Assembly (NCBI RefSeq): GCF_050003625.1
Contig: NC_134399.1
Location: forward strand, 223,194,975 to 223,258,974
DNA from: Haematobia irritans
Taxonomy: Eukaryota > Arthropoda > Insecta > Diptera > Muscidae
Direction: 5' to 3'
Length of the DNA: 64,000 nucleotides
This document shows, in pieces, positions 52,171-62,651 of the stretch (its first letter is position 1; every line of letters starts with the position of its first letter). The position numbers were made by a program, and so were the translations under genes. Below the pieces are notes generated by a model. It was given only the letters and a program-made list of their open reading frames with translations, made no database searches and was not told the DNA's origin.

Positions 52171-55100
52171 CTGAAAAAAAATGTTTGCAATAACAAAAAA
52201 AAGAGGAGCTAAGTAAAATACAATACCAAATCATGGTATACAATTATGAACAATAGTTTTGGCTATGCAGTGTGTATAAATTATCATGTAGTGGAAATTT
52301 GAAACAAAAGGAAATTATTTTTTTTTATACATGGGATTTATCACAATGGCCTGAATAGCCTAAGTGAGCCTGAAAAAAAACCGGGCTGCCACTTTAACCC
52401 TTGTGCACTCCTTGGATAACCCAGTCAGAAATTCCTGATGGTTATAAATATTGAGCGTTGTAACAACGTTGGAAGCTAACGTTGAAACAAAAAATTAATT
52501 GACGGTTTTTAAAAAGTATATTTTCCACAAAATTATCGTTGAAAATGCATTTTCCTTCATTTTTCATATAAATTGAAGGTGTACACTAAAAAACAGTGAA
52601 CCTACCAGGAAGAACAATTTTAGTTAATTTTACAAATGTAGGCAATTGTATAAAGTTTTAACTAAACTAAACTCTGATTTCACAAGGGGAGCGAAAATAC
52701 ACCTATAGGGGGTCTCAAAAACTTCTGTGGAAAAGATCTGGAAAATGTTTAATATTTATGTGAAAAATCTTTTCGATAGCTTATTTTAATTTAATTATTG
52801 ATGTAATTCCCTCACTTACACAAAACACAATAAGTTCATGAGCTAAAATAGAGTTAAAGTGACTTTAGTGTCCTCGAGAGTTCACTTTTTTAGTGCAGCT
52901 TTGGTTTTTTGAATGGAAAATGTATAGTCAAATTAAAAAATACAATTTCAATTTTCAGTGTTTTTTATTGGTTGTAAAAACCATCGATACACCGTATAAC
53001 GATGTTATCATTTTGGGGTTGTCAAAGCGTTCGTTAAACAATCGAAAAAGAGTATAAAATATTGTTTTCATGACGCTTTGAAAACGTTGTTAAATACGAT
53101 CGATACACCGTAGAATGATGGGGTTGTAACAACGCTTTTTCCCCACCGTGTATCAACCTTTTACAATGCTTTTCCGATGTTTTTTTTCTGACTGGGAAGT
53201 GACCTTTCCACGTGTGGATTATTATAGCGGATTATGGAAATATTTTATTTTTATTATTATCTTCTAAAAACATACATTTCCTCCCTGTAATGGATAAATA
53301 AAAGTTTCAGAAAAATATCCAATAACTAAAGGAATAAAAATTACGTTTTAAAATCAATGTTGGGTCGAATTGACCCAAGGAGTGCACAAGGGTTAAATTA
53401 ACCTTATATATGGGATTTTACACAGAAAAATATCACCAAAATATTATCAATTAAACAGATGATTGATTGATTTCATTAAAAAAAAAATTATTGTCAATTA
53501 AGCCATTGTTTGAATTTTTAAAATTTTTTTTTGTTAAAAAATTAATTGATACAATTAATTTTTAATCAAACTCGAAAGACTAATTCAGTTTTTTAACCAA
53601 ACAAAAAAGTGATTGAAAATAGTTATAAAAAAATAAATTAAAACCTTTATTGATACAAATAATTTTTAATCAAACTCGAAAGACTAAGTCAGTTAAAAAA
53701 TTATAGATTTTTTTTTTAATTTTTAATTAAACATTAGTTTGAAACAATACATTTTTTAATCAAACTTAAAATTGATTGGAAAAAGTTATAAAAAAATAAA
53801 TTTAATTGAATCAATTGAAAAATTATTTGAAATTTGCTAATCAAAACACTTATTGTTTTAATCAAGAATTTTTTACTAATTAATTTATTCAATGTTATGT
53901 AAATATTTCTCTTTGTATAACCTTGGGCCAATAAATACAAATTGAAAGAAATTAGTCTAGGTGATGCACGGAAAATAAAATTTCCGATTCAATTGAATTG
54001 TCTACAATCACGAAAATGATATTTTAATTGGTCATACAAAATAATTGATTCAAAAATAAATTGATTTTATTATTTTAGTTGATTCAAAAGTTAATTGATT
54101 TTATTAGCAAATTTAAATTTATATTTTAGTTGATTAAATTATTTTTTTTTTGTATTTTATAAAAAATATCGAATAAAATCATATTATCGAACTCAATTAA
54201 TTTTTTAACCCTTTCAATACCGAAATAAACCTAATGTTAAAAACTTTAATGTTTCTTCTTTTTTACTAGTACTAACAGCATGTATAACAAAAATTGTCAT
54301 TTTGAGAACCTCCCTCAGTTACTTCAAGAGCTATATGAGATTGTTCTGAAAAACTTGATTCTTGAATAGTGACCAAATGACCTTACGAAAATAAGCGCTA
54401 TTTGGCCTATAATATCTTTCAAAGTGTGAGAAAAAATACAAAAAATCCGAAAAAGTATCAGCTATAGTTCTTGTGTGAATGTCTATTTACTAGAAACATA
54501 CAGTAGAAAAATTGCCTCAAATTTTCATATTTTTCGTTTATTTCAATACTTCAATACTTTTTATTTTTTATTTATTACTTCCCAATTAGTTAATATTTTT
54601 ATACCCTGCTCCACACTGTGGAACAGGGTCAACAGCACCCAGAAGGAGACGAGATAGACACATGGTGTCTTTGGCAAAAATGCTCAGAGTGGGCTCCTGA
54701 GTCGATATAGCGATGTCCGTCTGTCCGTCTGTCCGTCTGTCCGTGAACACATTTTTGTAATCAAAGTCTAGGTCGCAGTTTTAGTCCAATCGACTTCAAA
54801 TTTGGCACAAGTATGTGTTTTGGCTCAGAATAGATCCCTATTGATTTTGGAAGAAATCGGTTCAGATTTAGATATAGCTCCCATATATATATTTCGCCCG
54901 ATATGGACTTATATGGCCCCAGAAGCCAGAGTTTTACCCTAATTTGCTTAAAATTTTGTACAAGAAGAACAATTAGTACTATAGTCAAGTGTGCCAAATT
55001 TTATCGAAATCGGTTCAGATTTAGATATAGCTCCCATATATATCTTTCGCCCGATATGGACTAATACGGTCCCAGAAGCCAGAGTTTTACCCCAATTTGG

Positions 55101-58100
55101 TTGAAATTTTGCACAGGGAGTAGAATTAGCATTGTAGCTATGCGTGCCAAATTTGGTTGAAATCGGTTCAGATTTAGATATAGCTCCCATATATAGCTTT
55201 CGCCCGATTTACACTCATAGGACCACAGTGGCCAATTTTTTGCTCCGATTTAGTTGAAATTTTGCACAGGGAGTAGAATTAACATTGTTGCTATGCGTGT
55301 CAAGTTTGGTTGAAATCGGTTCAGATTTAGATATAGCTCCCATATATAGCTTTCGGCCGATTTACACTCATATGACCACAGAGGCCAATTTTTTGCTCCG
55401 ATTTAGTTGAAATTTTGCACAGGGAGTAGAATTAGCTTTTTAGCTATGCGTGCAAAATTTGGTTGAAATCGGTTCAGATTTAGATATAGCTCCCATATAT
55501 ATGTTTTTCTGATTTCGACAAAAATGGTCAAAATACCAACATTTTCCTTGTAAAATCGCCACTGCTTAGTCGAAAAGTTGTAAAAATGACTCTAATTTTC
55601 CTAAACTTCTAATACATATATATCGAGCGATAAATCATAAATAAACTTTTGCGAAGTTTCCTCAAAATTGCTTCAGATTTAAATGTTTCCCATATTTTTT
55701 TTTACTAACATTGTGTTCCACCCTAGTGCATTAGCCGACTTAAATTTTGAGTCTATAGATTTTGTAGAAGTCTATCAAATTCTGTCCAAATCGAGTGATA
55801 TTTAAATGTATGTATTTGGGACAAACCTTTATATATAGCACCCAACACATTTGACGGATGTGATATGGTATCGAAAATTTAGATCTACAAAGTGGTGCAG
55901 GGTATAATATAGTCGGCCCCGCCCGACTTTAGACTTTCCTTACTTGTTTATTTATAATTAATGTTATACTAAATAATTTGTGCAATCATATTTCTACCAC
56001 TTGAATCCACATACTATAATTATAAGATTTAAAATCTTGTCGTATGTGAAAGCAAAACTAAATAAAATACAAATATTGTTAAAGAAGTTTATAAAAATGT
56101 ATTTTTATAAACTTCTTTAACTTATGCTTATTTAGATTAAAGCCTCTACTTTAAAATAACATCGAGAAATAAATCGAAACTAAGTGGGAAAATATAATTT
56201 GGTGTCTTTTTCGAATGTCCTCCTAAGTGGACATCGGTAGTGAAAGGGTTAATTAAAAACGTAACTAACTTAGTATTTTTATTTGAATAAAAAAAAAATA
56301 TTGTTTCAATTAATTTTAATTAAAAATTAAAACAAAAAGTTTTTAATTAAAAAAATCAATAGTTTTTAATTAAAAAAAATCAATCATTTTTTAACTGACT
56401 TTAACTTCCAAGTTAATTGCGTCTATTAAGTTTTTAATTGAAAAAATGTTTAGATTCAATCAATTTTTAATTTGGAAATATTTTTGTGTGTGTTGCTGTG
56501 GTAAAATCTGTGGACCTCTGGTACTCTTTCTGATTCTATCACGAAATTAATTGATCCAATTAATTTTTTATTTGAAATGTCTTCAATCACGAAAATTATA
56601 GTATCAATCGCAGTTTTAATTGGCCATCAAAACAATACTTGATTCAAAAATTAAATGATTTCATTAGTAAATTTCAATTTATTTTTTAGTTAGTTCAATT
56701 ATTTTTTTTGTATTTTATTAAAAAAAAAGATCGAATATAATCAAATTATCTAACCCAATTATTTTTTTAATAAAAAAATTTAAATATTTTCAATAACTTT
56801 CTTAACTGTTTGAATAAAAATATTATTGCTACAATTAAAATTGTAAATAAAAATTAAAAAAATAATAATAGTTTTTAATAAAAACTTTTAAAAATTCTAT
56901 CATTTGTTTAACTGACTTGTAAGTTTGATTAAAAAGTTAATTTTTTATTTGAAATGTCTTCAATCACAAAAATTATAGTATCAATCGCAGTTTTAATTTG
57001 CCATCAAAACAATACTTGATTCAAAAATTAAATGATTTCATTAGCAAATTTCAATTTATTTTTTAGTTAATTCAATTATTTTTTTGTATTTTATTAAAAA
57101 AAAGATCGAATATAATCAAATTATTATTATTTTTTTTTATTAAAAATTTAACTATTTTCAATAACTTTCTTAACTGTTTGAATAAAAATGAATAAATAGT
57201 ATCAATCGCAGTTTTACTTTGCCATCAAAACAATACTTGATTCAAAAATTAAATGATTTCATTAGCAAATTTCAATTTATTTTTTAGTTAATTCAATTAT
57301 TTTTTTGTATTTTATTAAAAAAAGATCGAATATAATCAAATTATTATTATTTTTTTTTATTAAAAATTTAACTATTTTCAATAACTTTCTTAACTGTTTG
57401 AATAAAAATATTATTGCTACAATTAAAATTGTAAATAAAAATTAAAAAAAAAATAATAGTTTTTAATAAAAACTTTTAAAAATTCTATCATTTGTTTAAC
57501 TGACTTGTAAGTTTGATTAAAAAGTTAATTACATTTATTAATTTTTTTATTGAAAAAATATTCAGCAGTGGTATTGTATATTGTATAGTGGTGTAATAAT
57601 ATTTCTGGAACTGTGGCTCTCAAAGAATTTTTTTTTCTAATTCACGAAATTAATTGATCCAATTATTGTTTTAATTGAAATGTCTTTAATTGTGTGTGTT
57701 GGTGTGGTAAAATCTGTGGACCTCTGGTACTCTTTCTGATTCTATCACGAAATTAATTGATCCAATTATTGTTTTAATTGAAATGTCTTCAATCACGAAA
57801 ATGACAGTTTAAATCGCAATTTTAATTGGGCATCAAAAACAATACTCTATTCAAAAAATGTAATTGATGTTAATTGCAATTAATGCATTTTAATTTTTTC
57901 AATCACTATAATATACCTCAATCACTTTATATGACTAAAAAATTTTTATGTGAAATAAATGTTTAATTAAAAATTTAAAAAAAAATCCATAATTTTTTAA
58001 CTGACATAGTCTTCCAATTTTGGTTACAAAGTTATTTGTTTCAAATTTATTTTAATTAAAAAAATTGCAATCATTAACTTAATGTTTCTAGTTTGATTAA

Positions 58101-61100
58101 AAGGTTAATATAAAATATTATCAATTAATTTTTTAATCAAGTATTTGTTTGATGCCCAATTGATGCGAAATTTAAGGTCAAAAATACAATTTTTGTTCAG
58201 GACCAGACATCATCATAATTAAAACAAAAACTTATAGGCCTTGAAAAATAAACATATTCGAAATAAATAACAATTATACATAACATTTTGTATGTATTTC
58301 AAACGAAAAACTCTGGAGAGACATAGTTGGGAACAATAAGTATAAGAGTAATTAGGAGGCATCCTAAACCTATTTTCTTAGTTTAAATATCGTCTTTTCC
58401 ACATAACTAAATGAATAGTATAGCAACTTACCATTTCTTAAAGCGTTTCATATTTACAATAATTTTGTACTGTTGCCAACGTTTGGAGAAGTTTACAACG
58501 CCTTCTTTTAAATAGTCAGGATTACCTACGTGAACAAATGTCAAATCTTGTAACACAAGGCCACTGCAAAAAGAAAAATATACGTACATTAGTTTAAAGC
58601 GTACAAAAATATTACAAATAAAGTTCAAAGCTATATGTGATTTTCATGACGAGACTCTCTAAGTTAGAAGTGCATCGAAATGAAACTGTTTTTATATTAT
58701 TTTATTTTTGGATAAGCTAAATGACTGCAGTTGTGAATTATTGTGTATTGGTGAACAGTTAAATAAAAATATATAGATATAGCAATACATATATACTAAT
58801 ACATAGTTTTATTATTAGTTTTATTAACATACAAATTTGAATTTAAATGTTTTTTTTTTCATATTTTTTTATATATATTTTTTTTACCTTGTAGACTTAG
58901 TTACAAATATGTTGAAATTCATATAACATAATATAATACATATGTGATCATTTTAATTTTTATATCCAGTGAGCTAGAATGTGTGCTTTTTCCCCTATCT
59001 AAGCTATGTATATCCTTTTCAATACTTACATATAAGGTATACAAGGTGGTGATGTTTCCTCCAAAGCTTTACGATAATTTCGAAAACTAGAACTTGAGTC
59101 GATTATATTGCAATTATTTTTCAAAGTTTCTTTTATGGATTTATTCCACTCGAGTCTAAAAATACAAAGGAAAAATTTAACAATTGTATGCTTATTGCAT
59201 TTTCATACTACATACCTCCTTATAGGTGCAGAATCAAGGGCAGATAATAAGGCCAAATATGAATTGTAATTGTGCATCTTCTTTAAATGTGACATGATTT
59301 TTATAAATTTCTCAACATATCTCTCACGTTCTTTGGCACAGTTTAACATAAGAATTTTTGATCGTACCCAATAGGACATTTTATTGAAATGTTCTGTGAA
59401 CTTATTCAAATTTGGCGATTTTTCTTCACACTGATCTTTGGCAAATATTAACACTTCGGGTATTTCGATCTTTTGAAAGAGTTCGGCATCGAGTAAAGTC
59501 ATTTGTTTTGCTATCTCATTGGCTTTGAAATCTAAAAGACTGGGCTGTGCAATAACTGTGGAAAACATATCATTTGTGGGATAGGCAGGCAAACGTGATT
59601 CCTTATACAAATTAACCTATAATCGAAGGATAACAAAAACGAAAAACAACAAAACATATTAAATTCATTTAATTAGTTGCAATTGTTTCAGAAATACCTT
59701 TTCGACAATTTTATTACGTAGTAATTTTGCCAAATACAATTGGCCGGCACATACAAGTTCATAAACAAATTCCACCAACAATGTAAGTAGATTGGGAGAA
59801 GTTAAATCAGTACATCTGCAGTTAAATCAAATGTGAAGGCTGTTAAATTATGTTTAATTTCTCACAATATTTTCTTTGCAACTTACGTTAAATCATTGAC
59901 AACCCTAACGAGTAAAGAGAAAGTTTCTTTTGCAGCCTTTTGCTTTTGCTCATTTATTTGGCAGAAGAATACCGTATAACGATGTGTTAATTTCTCTATC
60001 AAATCAATTGGCGCTATGAATGTACGGAACGTTGTTATAAATGCTTCAGTGAATGCTATGGATAGATAAAGGATGAATTCAATCGCTGTCCTGAGAATTA
60101 GTCTGTGCAAATATACTAACCTTTATCAGTGACTTTTTGAACACGACTTGCATGTACTATTAAAGCATCGATGTAACCTCCTTTTACTTCGGGCCCCTCT
60201 TCATTTTCCTTTTTAAATATTAAATATGGCGCTATATCAACTTCTTCCAAAATATTGGGTAGGTGATTAATCTCCTCAGTAGACAATGGACTCTAAAATA
60301 AATATGAACATGGGATTTGTTAGTTTTATATTTGGATATTACTGACTCAAGACGCATTAGCTCGTGACAACTAATGCAGAGTTTAGATGGTGCTTAAAAT
60401 TAATTAACAAAGCGCAAGTATTTGGGAGAATTTGAAATGTGATTATCGATTTTAATTAAGCATTAACTTTTTTTTATTCAAATTAATGGACTCTAAAATA
60501 AATATGAACATAGGATTTATTCGTTTTAAATTTAAATTACTGACTCAAGACGCATTAGCACGTGACAACTAATGTAGAGTTTAGATGGTGCTTAAATCAA
60601 TTAACAAAGCACAAGTATTTGGGAGAATTTGAAATGTGATTATCGATTTTAATTAAGCTTCAACTTTTTTTTTATTCAAATTAAAATTAATTTTTATTTT
60701 AATATATTAATAGATTTAATTAAGTGAGAGAAATTACTATTTGACTGTAGTCATAATACAAATTTATATACTTCCATATCCCTTACCTTTCTATTAAAGT
60801 TATTATAATTGACCATTTCTTCAACTTCAGTAGAATAATCACCATTAGGACCCATTTTATCAAGGGTAGGAGAATTTGGAGTTCGTGGAGCTGATGTATC
60901 GTAGACATTTTGTAATTCATGTGAATGAATTAATGCGGTCTCATCCTCACACTGATCACCAACCTCTTCGGAGAGTGTGGACATCATTTCATTGGCACCC
61001 GAAATACTTAGTATTCTGTGATCCGATGTCAGATGTTTCGGTTTTGGACTAGGAGGTGGTGTTGTTATAATTGTAGGCGGTGGAATGGGTGACGTTGACG

Positions 61101-61621
61101 ATGTCGCCGATGATGAACATTTCCATTGTTTACAACTTTTCGGTGGTAGAGCTGGTGGGGCTTCCGATAATTCTTCTTTGGCAAAAGTGGTTGCAATGCT
61201 ATATTGAAAAATAGATCGATTATAAAAGTATTTATCGGAAAGAGAAGTCACTATATTGACATACTTCATAGTTTGGCTGTGTGTTATATTTCTATTCAAA
61301 TTGTAAGTATGTACGGTATGACGTTGTGTAGATGCCGAACATATTTCCATATATGCCAAAACTGTTTGCGTGTTGAAAGGGAAGGAAAGAAAACAAAGAA
61401 CATTTAGAATTGGTGTACACATAGGTTAATATGTAAATAGTGGAAGAAAGAATACATTTTTTTTACAGATCTATTAACATTGAGGATACATTTTAACAAT
61501 ATCTTAATTAGCTATTGGATATAAAAGCTTTTTTGAATTGCCTACTTTACTTTCATGGAGTTGGTGGCTTTTTCAATGCAACTATCTAATAACTTACCTG
61601 AAAATGCCACGCTTTGAAACA
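52032..61621 (-). CDS. C3G: C3G, Rap1 guanine nucleotide exchange factor (3' part; 5' end outside window)
   Basis: RapGEF1/C3G loads GTP on Rap1 after recruitment by Crk adaptors and acts in adhesion and muscle. Exons in transcript order: 61598-61621 (tentative), 60787-61198, 60121-60292, 59887-60055, 59698-59815, 59216-59616, 59030-59155, 58432-58563, 52032-52170. From 60787-61198 onward they encode about 555 residues with all phases matching. The order is a Pro-rich Crk-binding region, a REM (RasGEF-N) domain, a CDC25-type catalytic domain and a C-terminal tail ending in IKPRGGKRL. The last intron is 6.3 kb and full of mobile elements. The N-terminal exons should lie beyond position 64000. 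Exon joins are seen directly; the name comes from close family resemblance in the REM and CDC25 parts. Confidence 0.9.
52333..52397 (+). mobile_element. 3' fragment of a SINE, split by a piggyBac-type element
   Basis: ATCACAATGGCCTGAATAGC to GGGCTGCCACTTTAA is the SINE tail. The remaining TTAACCTTAT continues at 53400, after the TTAA insertion. Confidence 0.78.
52398..53392. mobile_element. piggyBac-type non-autonomous element (TTAA target)
   Basis: Perfect 18 bp inverted ends CCCTTGTGCACTCCTTGG, flanked by TTAA (52394-52397, 53393-53396). Just inside, a second pair CCCAGTCAGAAA/TTTCTGACTGGG (~52424 to ~53197) marks another MITE. Inside that, CACTAAAAAACAGTGAA and GTTCACTTTTTTAGTG (~52584-52895) mark a third. 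Lies in the last C3G intron. Confidence 0.87.
54209..56248. mobile_element. second TTAA (piggyBac-type) element with an inserted array-bearing repeat
   Basis: Ends CCCTTTCAATACCG and CGGTAGTGAAAGGG (one or two mismatches), flanked by TTAA (54205-54208, 56249-56252). Most of the interior is the repeat at 54604-55950. Confidence 0.75.
54604..55950 (+). mobile_element. interspersed repeat with GTCCGTCTGTCC leader and 153 bp tandem units
   Basis: Starts TACCCTGCTCCACACTGTGG, then GTCCGTCTGTCCGTCTGTCC. Five units follow with GATATAGCTCCCATATATA at 54871, 55024, 55177, 55330 and 55483, exactly 153 bp apart. It ends GTGCAGGGTATAATATAGTC then CCCGACTTTAGACTTTCC. No protein. Similar leaders are common in fly repeats; class uncertain (Helitron-like or SINE-like). 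Confidence 0.82.
58432..58563 (-). CDS. C3G: C3G exon: end of CDC25 domain core
   Basis: 132 nt reading GLVLQDLTFVHVGNPDYL, the conserved L-x-D-L-T-F-x-x-x-G-N-P block, then FSKRWQQYKIIVNMKRFKK. Ends in phase 2 at GTAAGT (58426-58431). Confidence 0.95.
59030..59155 (-). CDS. C3G: C3G exon: middle of CDC25 domain
   Basis: 126 nt reading RLEWNKSIKETL, then NYRKALEETSPPCIPYI, the usual block before the G-x-x-L-x-D-L motif. Donor GTAAGT is at 59024-59029. Confidence 0.92.
59216..59616 (-). CDS. C3G: C3G exon: first half of CDC25 RasGEF catalytic domain
   Basis: 401 nt. Shows EIAKQMTLLDAELFQKIEI, then SPNLNKFTEHFNKMSYWVRS, then FIKIMSHLKKMHNYNSYLAL and SALDSAPIRR. These are the hallmark blocks of Rap/Ras exchange factors, including the NKMSYWV and NSYLALLSAL segments that line the GTPase-binding helices. 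Confidence 0.95.
59698..59815 (-). CDS. C3G: C3G exon: end of REM domain
   Basis: 118 nt reading SPNLLTLLVEFVYELV then AGQLYLAKLLRNKIVEK. Acceptor CTGCAG, donor GTATTT, leaving phase 0. Confidence 0.9.
59887..60055 (-). CDS. C3G: C3G exon: REM domain core
   Basis: Reads AFTEAFITTFRTFIAP, the typical RasGEF-N block, then LTHRYTVFF and ETFSLLVRVVNDLT. Phase 1 in, phase 2 out. Confidence 0.92.
60121..60292 (-). CDS. C3G: C3G exon: start of REM domain
   Basis: 57 codons plus 1 nt. Reads SPLSTEEINHLPNILEEVD then GGYIDALIVHASRV. Its 3' splice site (TTTTAG/AGTCC) has a duplicated copy 200 nt upstream in the transcript (see the duplication at 60288-60685). Confidence 0.9.
60288..60685. repeat. 200 bp tandem duplication spanning a C3G splice acceptor
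   Basis: Two copies, 60288-60487 and 60488-60685, offset exactly 200 bp and about 93% alike by eye. The lower copy begins in the last bases of the exon 60121-60292, so the TTTTAG/AGTCCAT acceptor is duplicated at 60493-60494. Confidence 0.88.
60787..61198 (-). CDS. C3G: C3G exon: proline-rich, Crk SH3-binding region
   Basis: 137 codons. Near its start is APPALPPK, matching the P-x-L-P-x-K motif that binds Crk SH3 domains in C3G. Further Pro-rich stretches (SPIPPPTIITTPPPSPKPK) follow, then an acidic segment leading into the REM domain. Donor GTAAGG is at 60781-60786. Confidence 0.86.
61598..61621 (-). CDS. C3G: possible C3G 24 nt microexon
   Basis: 24 nt between an AG (opposite 61622-61623) and GTAAGT (opposite 61592-61597). 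Reads VSKRGIF and ends with two bases of a Ser codon, which the next exon completes exactly. The pyrimidine tract is weak. If the AG is wrong the exon could be longer, but an in-frame stop limits the other frames. Confidence 0.45.
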
Positions 61622-62394
61622 CTATTTGGTAGTATTGTTTTTAGATATTGAGAAATAAAAACAGACGTACAAAAGATTTATACAATGTTACATATTGTGA
61701 AAACAAACTTTGCTACATCATGAATGAGAATGTCATTTCGGGAAAGTGTAAACATAATTGAGTGTAAGTGATTGAGTTGTTGATAGAAAGATGGCAAGTG
61801 TTATGTTGTTAAATTTGTTGGTCTGTTATTGATAGGAAATTTCGAAATTCGGATTGTGAAATACAATACACCTATACATACATGTATTTTCTTTTTTCAT
61901 ATGATAACAAATATTTACAATACGGTCCATTGAAGGAAAATGAAACACATATGAATTCATCGACATATCAAATAGATATTAAACACAATTGCACTTTAAT
62001 AAGATTAAAAGATGAGTTTTCGTAAAGAAAATTAATAGTTCATTCCAATATGTATAAATTGGTGTCAAATTACAAAATAAAATACAATTATGAAATCTTT
62101 AATTAATTGAAAAAGTGAAAATATGTAGTTGAAAATGTAGAAACCCTTTACTCGGATACTTGATCAAAGAAAATCCATTTGAGTCACAAGACAATACAGG
62201 TAGTTAACAGGCATTAGTACACATTTATTAACTCTAGGGACCAGGTATTCCAAAAATTAGCTTCCCGCCCCAAAAAAAAAAAAAATGATTTAACGTCGAA
62301 GAATATCTAACAAAAACATTTGAAAAAATCTCATATCGCGCGTAATAGGCAATATATGATAATCCTACTATTTAAAACCGCACATGAAAAAAAT
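61622..62394. other. C3G intron sequence
   Basis: AT-rich, no further exon recognised up to the repeat block. The upstream C3G exons are expected beyond the window. Confidence 0.5.
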
Positions 62395-62650
62395 ATTACC
62401 CAGGACCGATCTAGCCATTTCCATCTGTCTGTGAACACATTTTTGTGATCAAAGTTTAGGTCGCTTTTTTGGCCCAATTGACTTCAGACTTGACACAAGT
62501 ATGTTTTCTGAATGAAATCAGTTTTACACTGATTTAGTTTATATTTAGCAAAATTGAGAGTGTCGTAAAGTGTGCCAAATTTGGTTGATTTAGATAAAGG
62601 TTCAGATTTAAAGTTCCCATATATAACTTTCGCCCGATTTAGATCCATGA
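62395..62650 (+). repeat. decayed GTCTGTC-leader repeat
   Basis: GAACACATTTTTGTGATCAA and TATATAACTTTCGCCCGATT match the element at 54604, reduced to a leader and one unit. It runs straight into the minisatellite. Confidence 0.72.
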
Positions 62651-62651
62651 A

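Larger units (their letters stand above)
53405..58160. repeat. AT-rich decayed repeat complex in the last C3G intron
   Basis: Dominated by variants of TTAATTGATTCAATTAATTT and TTTTTAATCAAACTCGAAAG. Segments recur: CTGTGGACCTCTGGTACTCT at ~56510 and ~57715; ATCAATCGCAGTTTTA near 56600, 56980 and 57200, showing several internal duplications. Ends of the original elements are not resolvable. It hosts the element at 54209-56248. Confidence 0.65.

Noticed and set aside
54761..55190. two ~80-codon minus-strand ORFs
   Set aside because: They arise from the 153 bp tandem units and repeat the same phrases in shifted frames.
61204..61422. extension of the C3G exon to the Met at 61422, and the antisense ORF 61204-61407
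   Set aside because: An AG acceptor at 61199-61200 with matching phase defines the exon end. The upstream residues lack C3G character.
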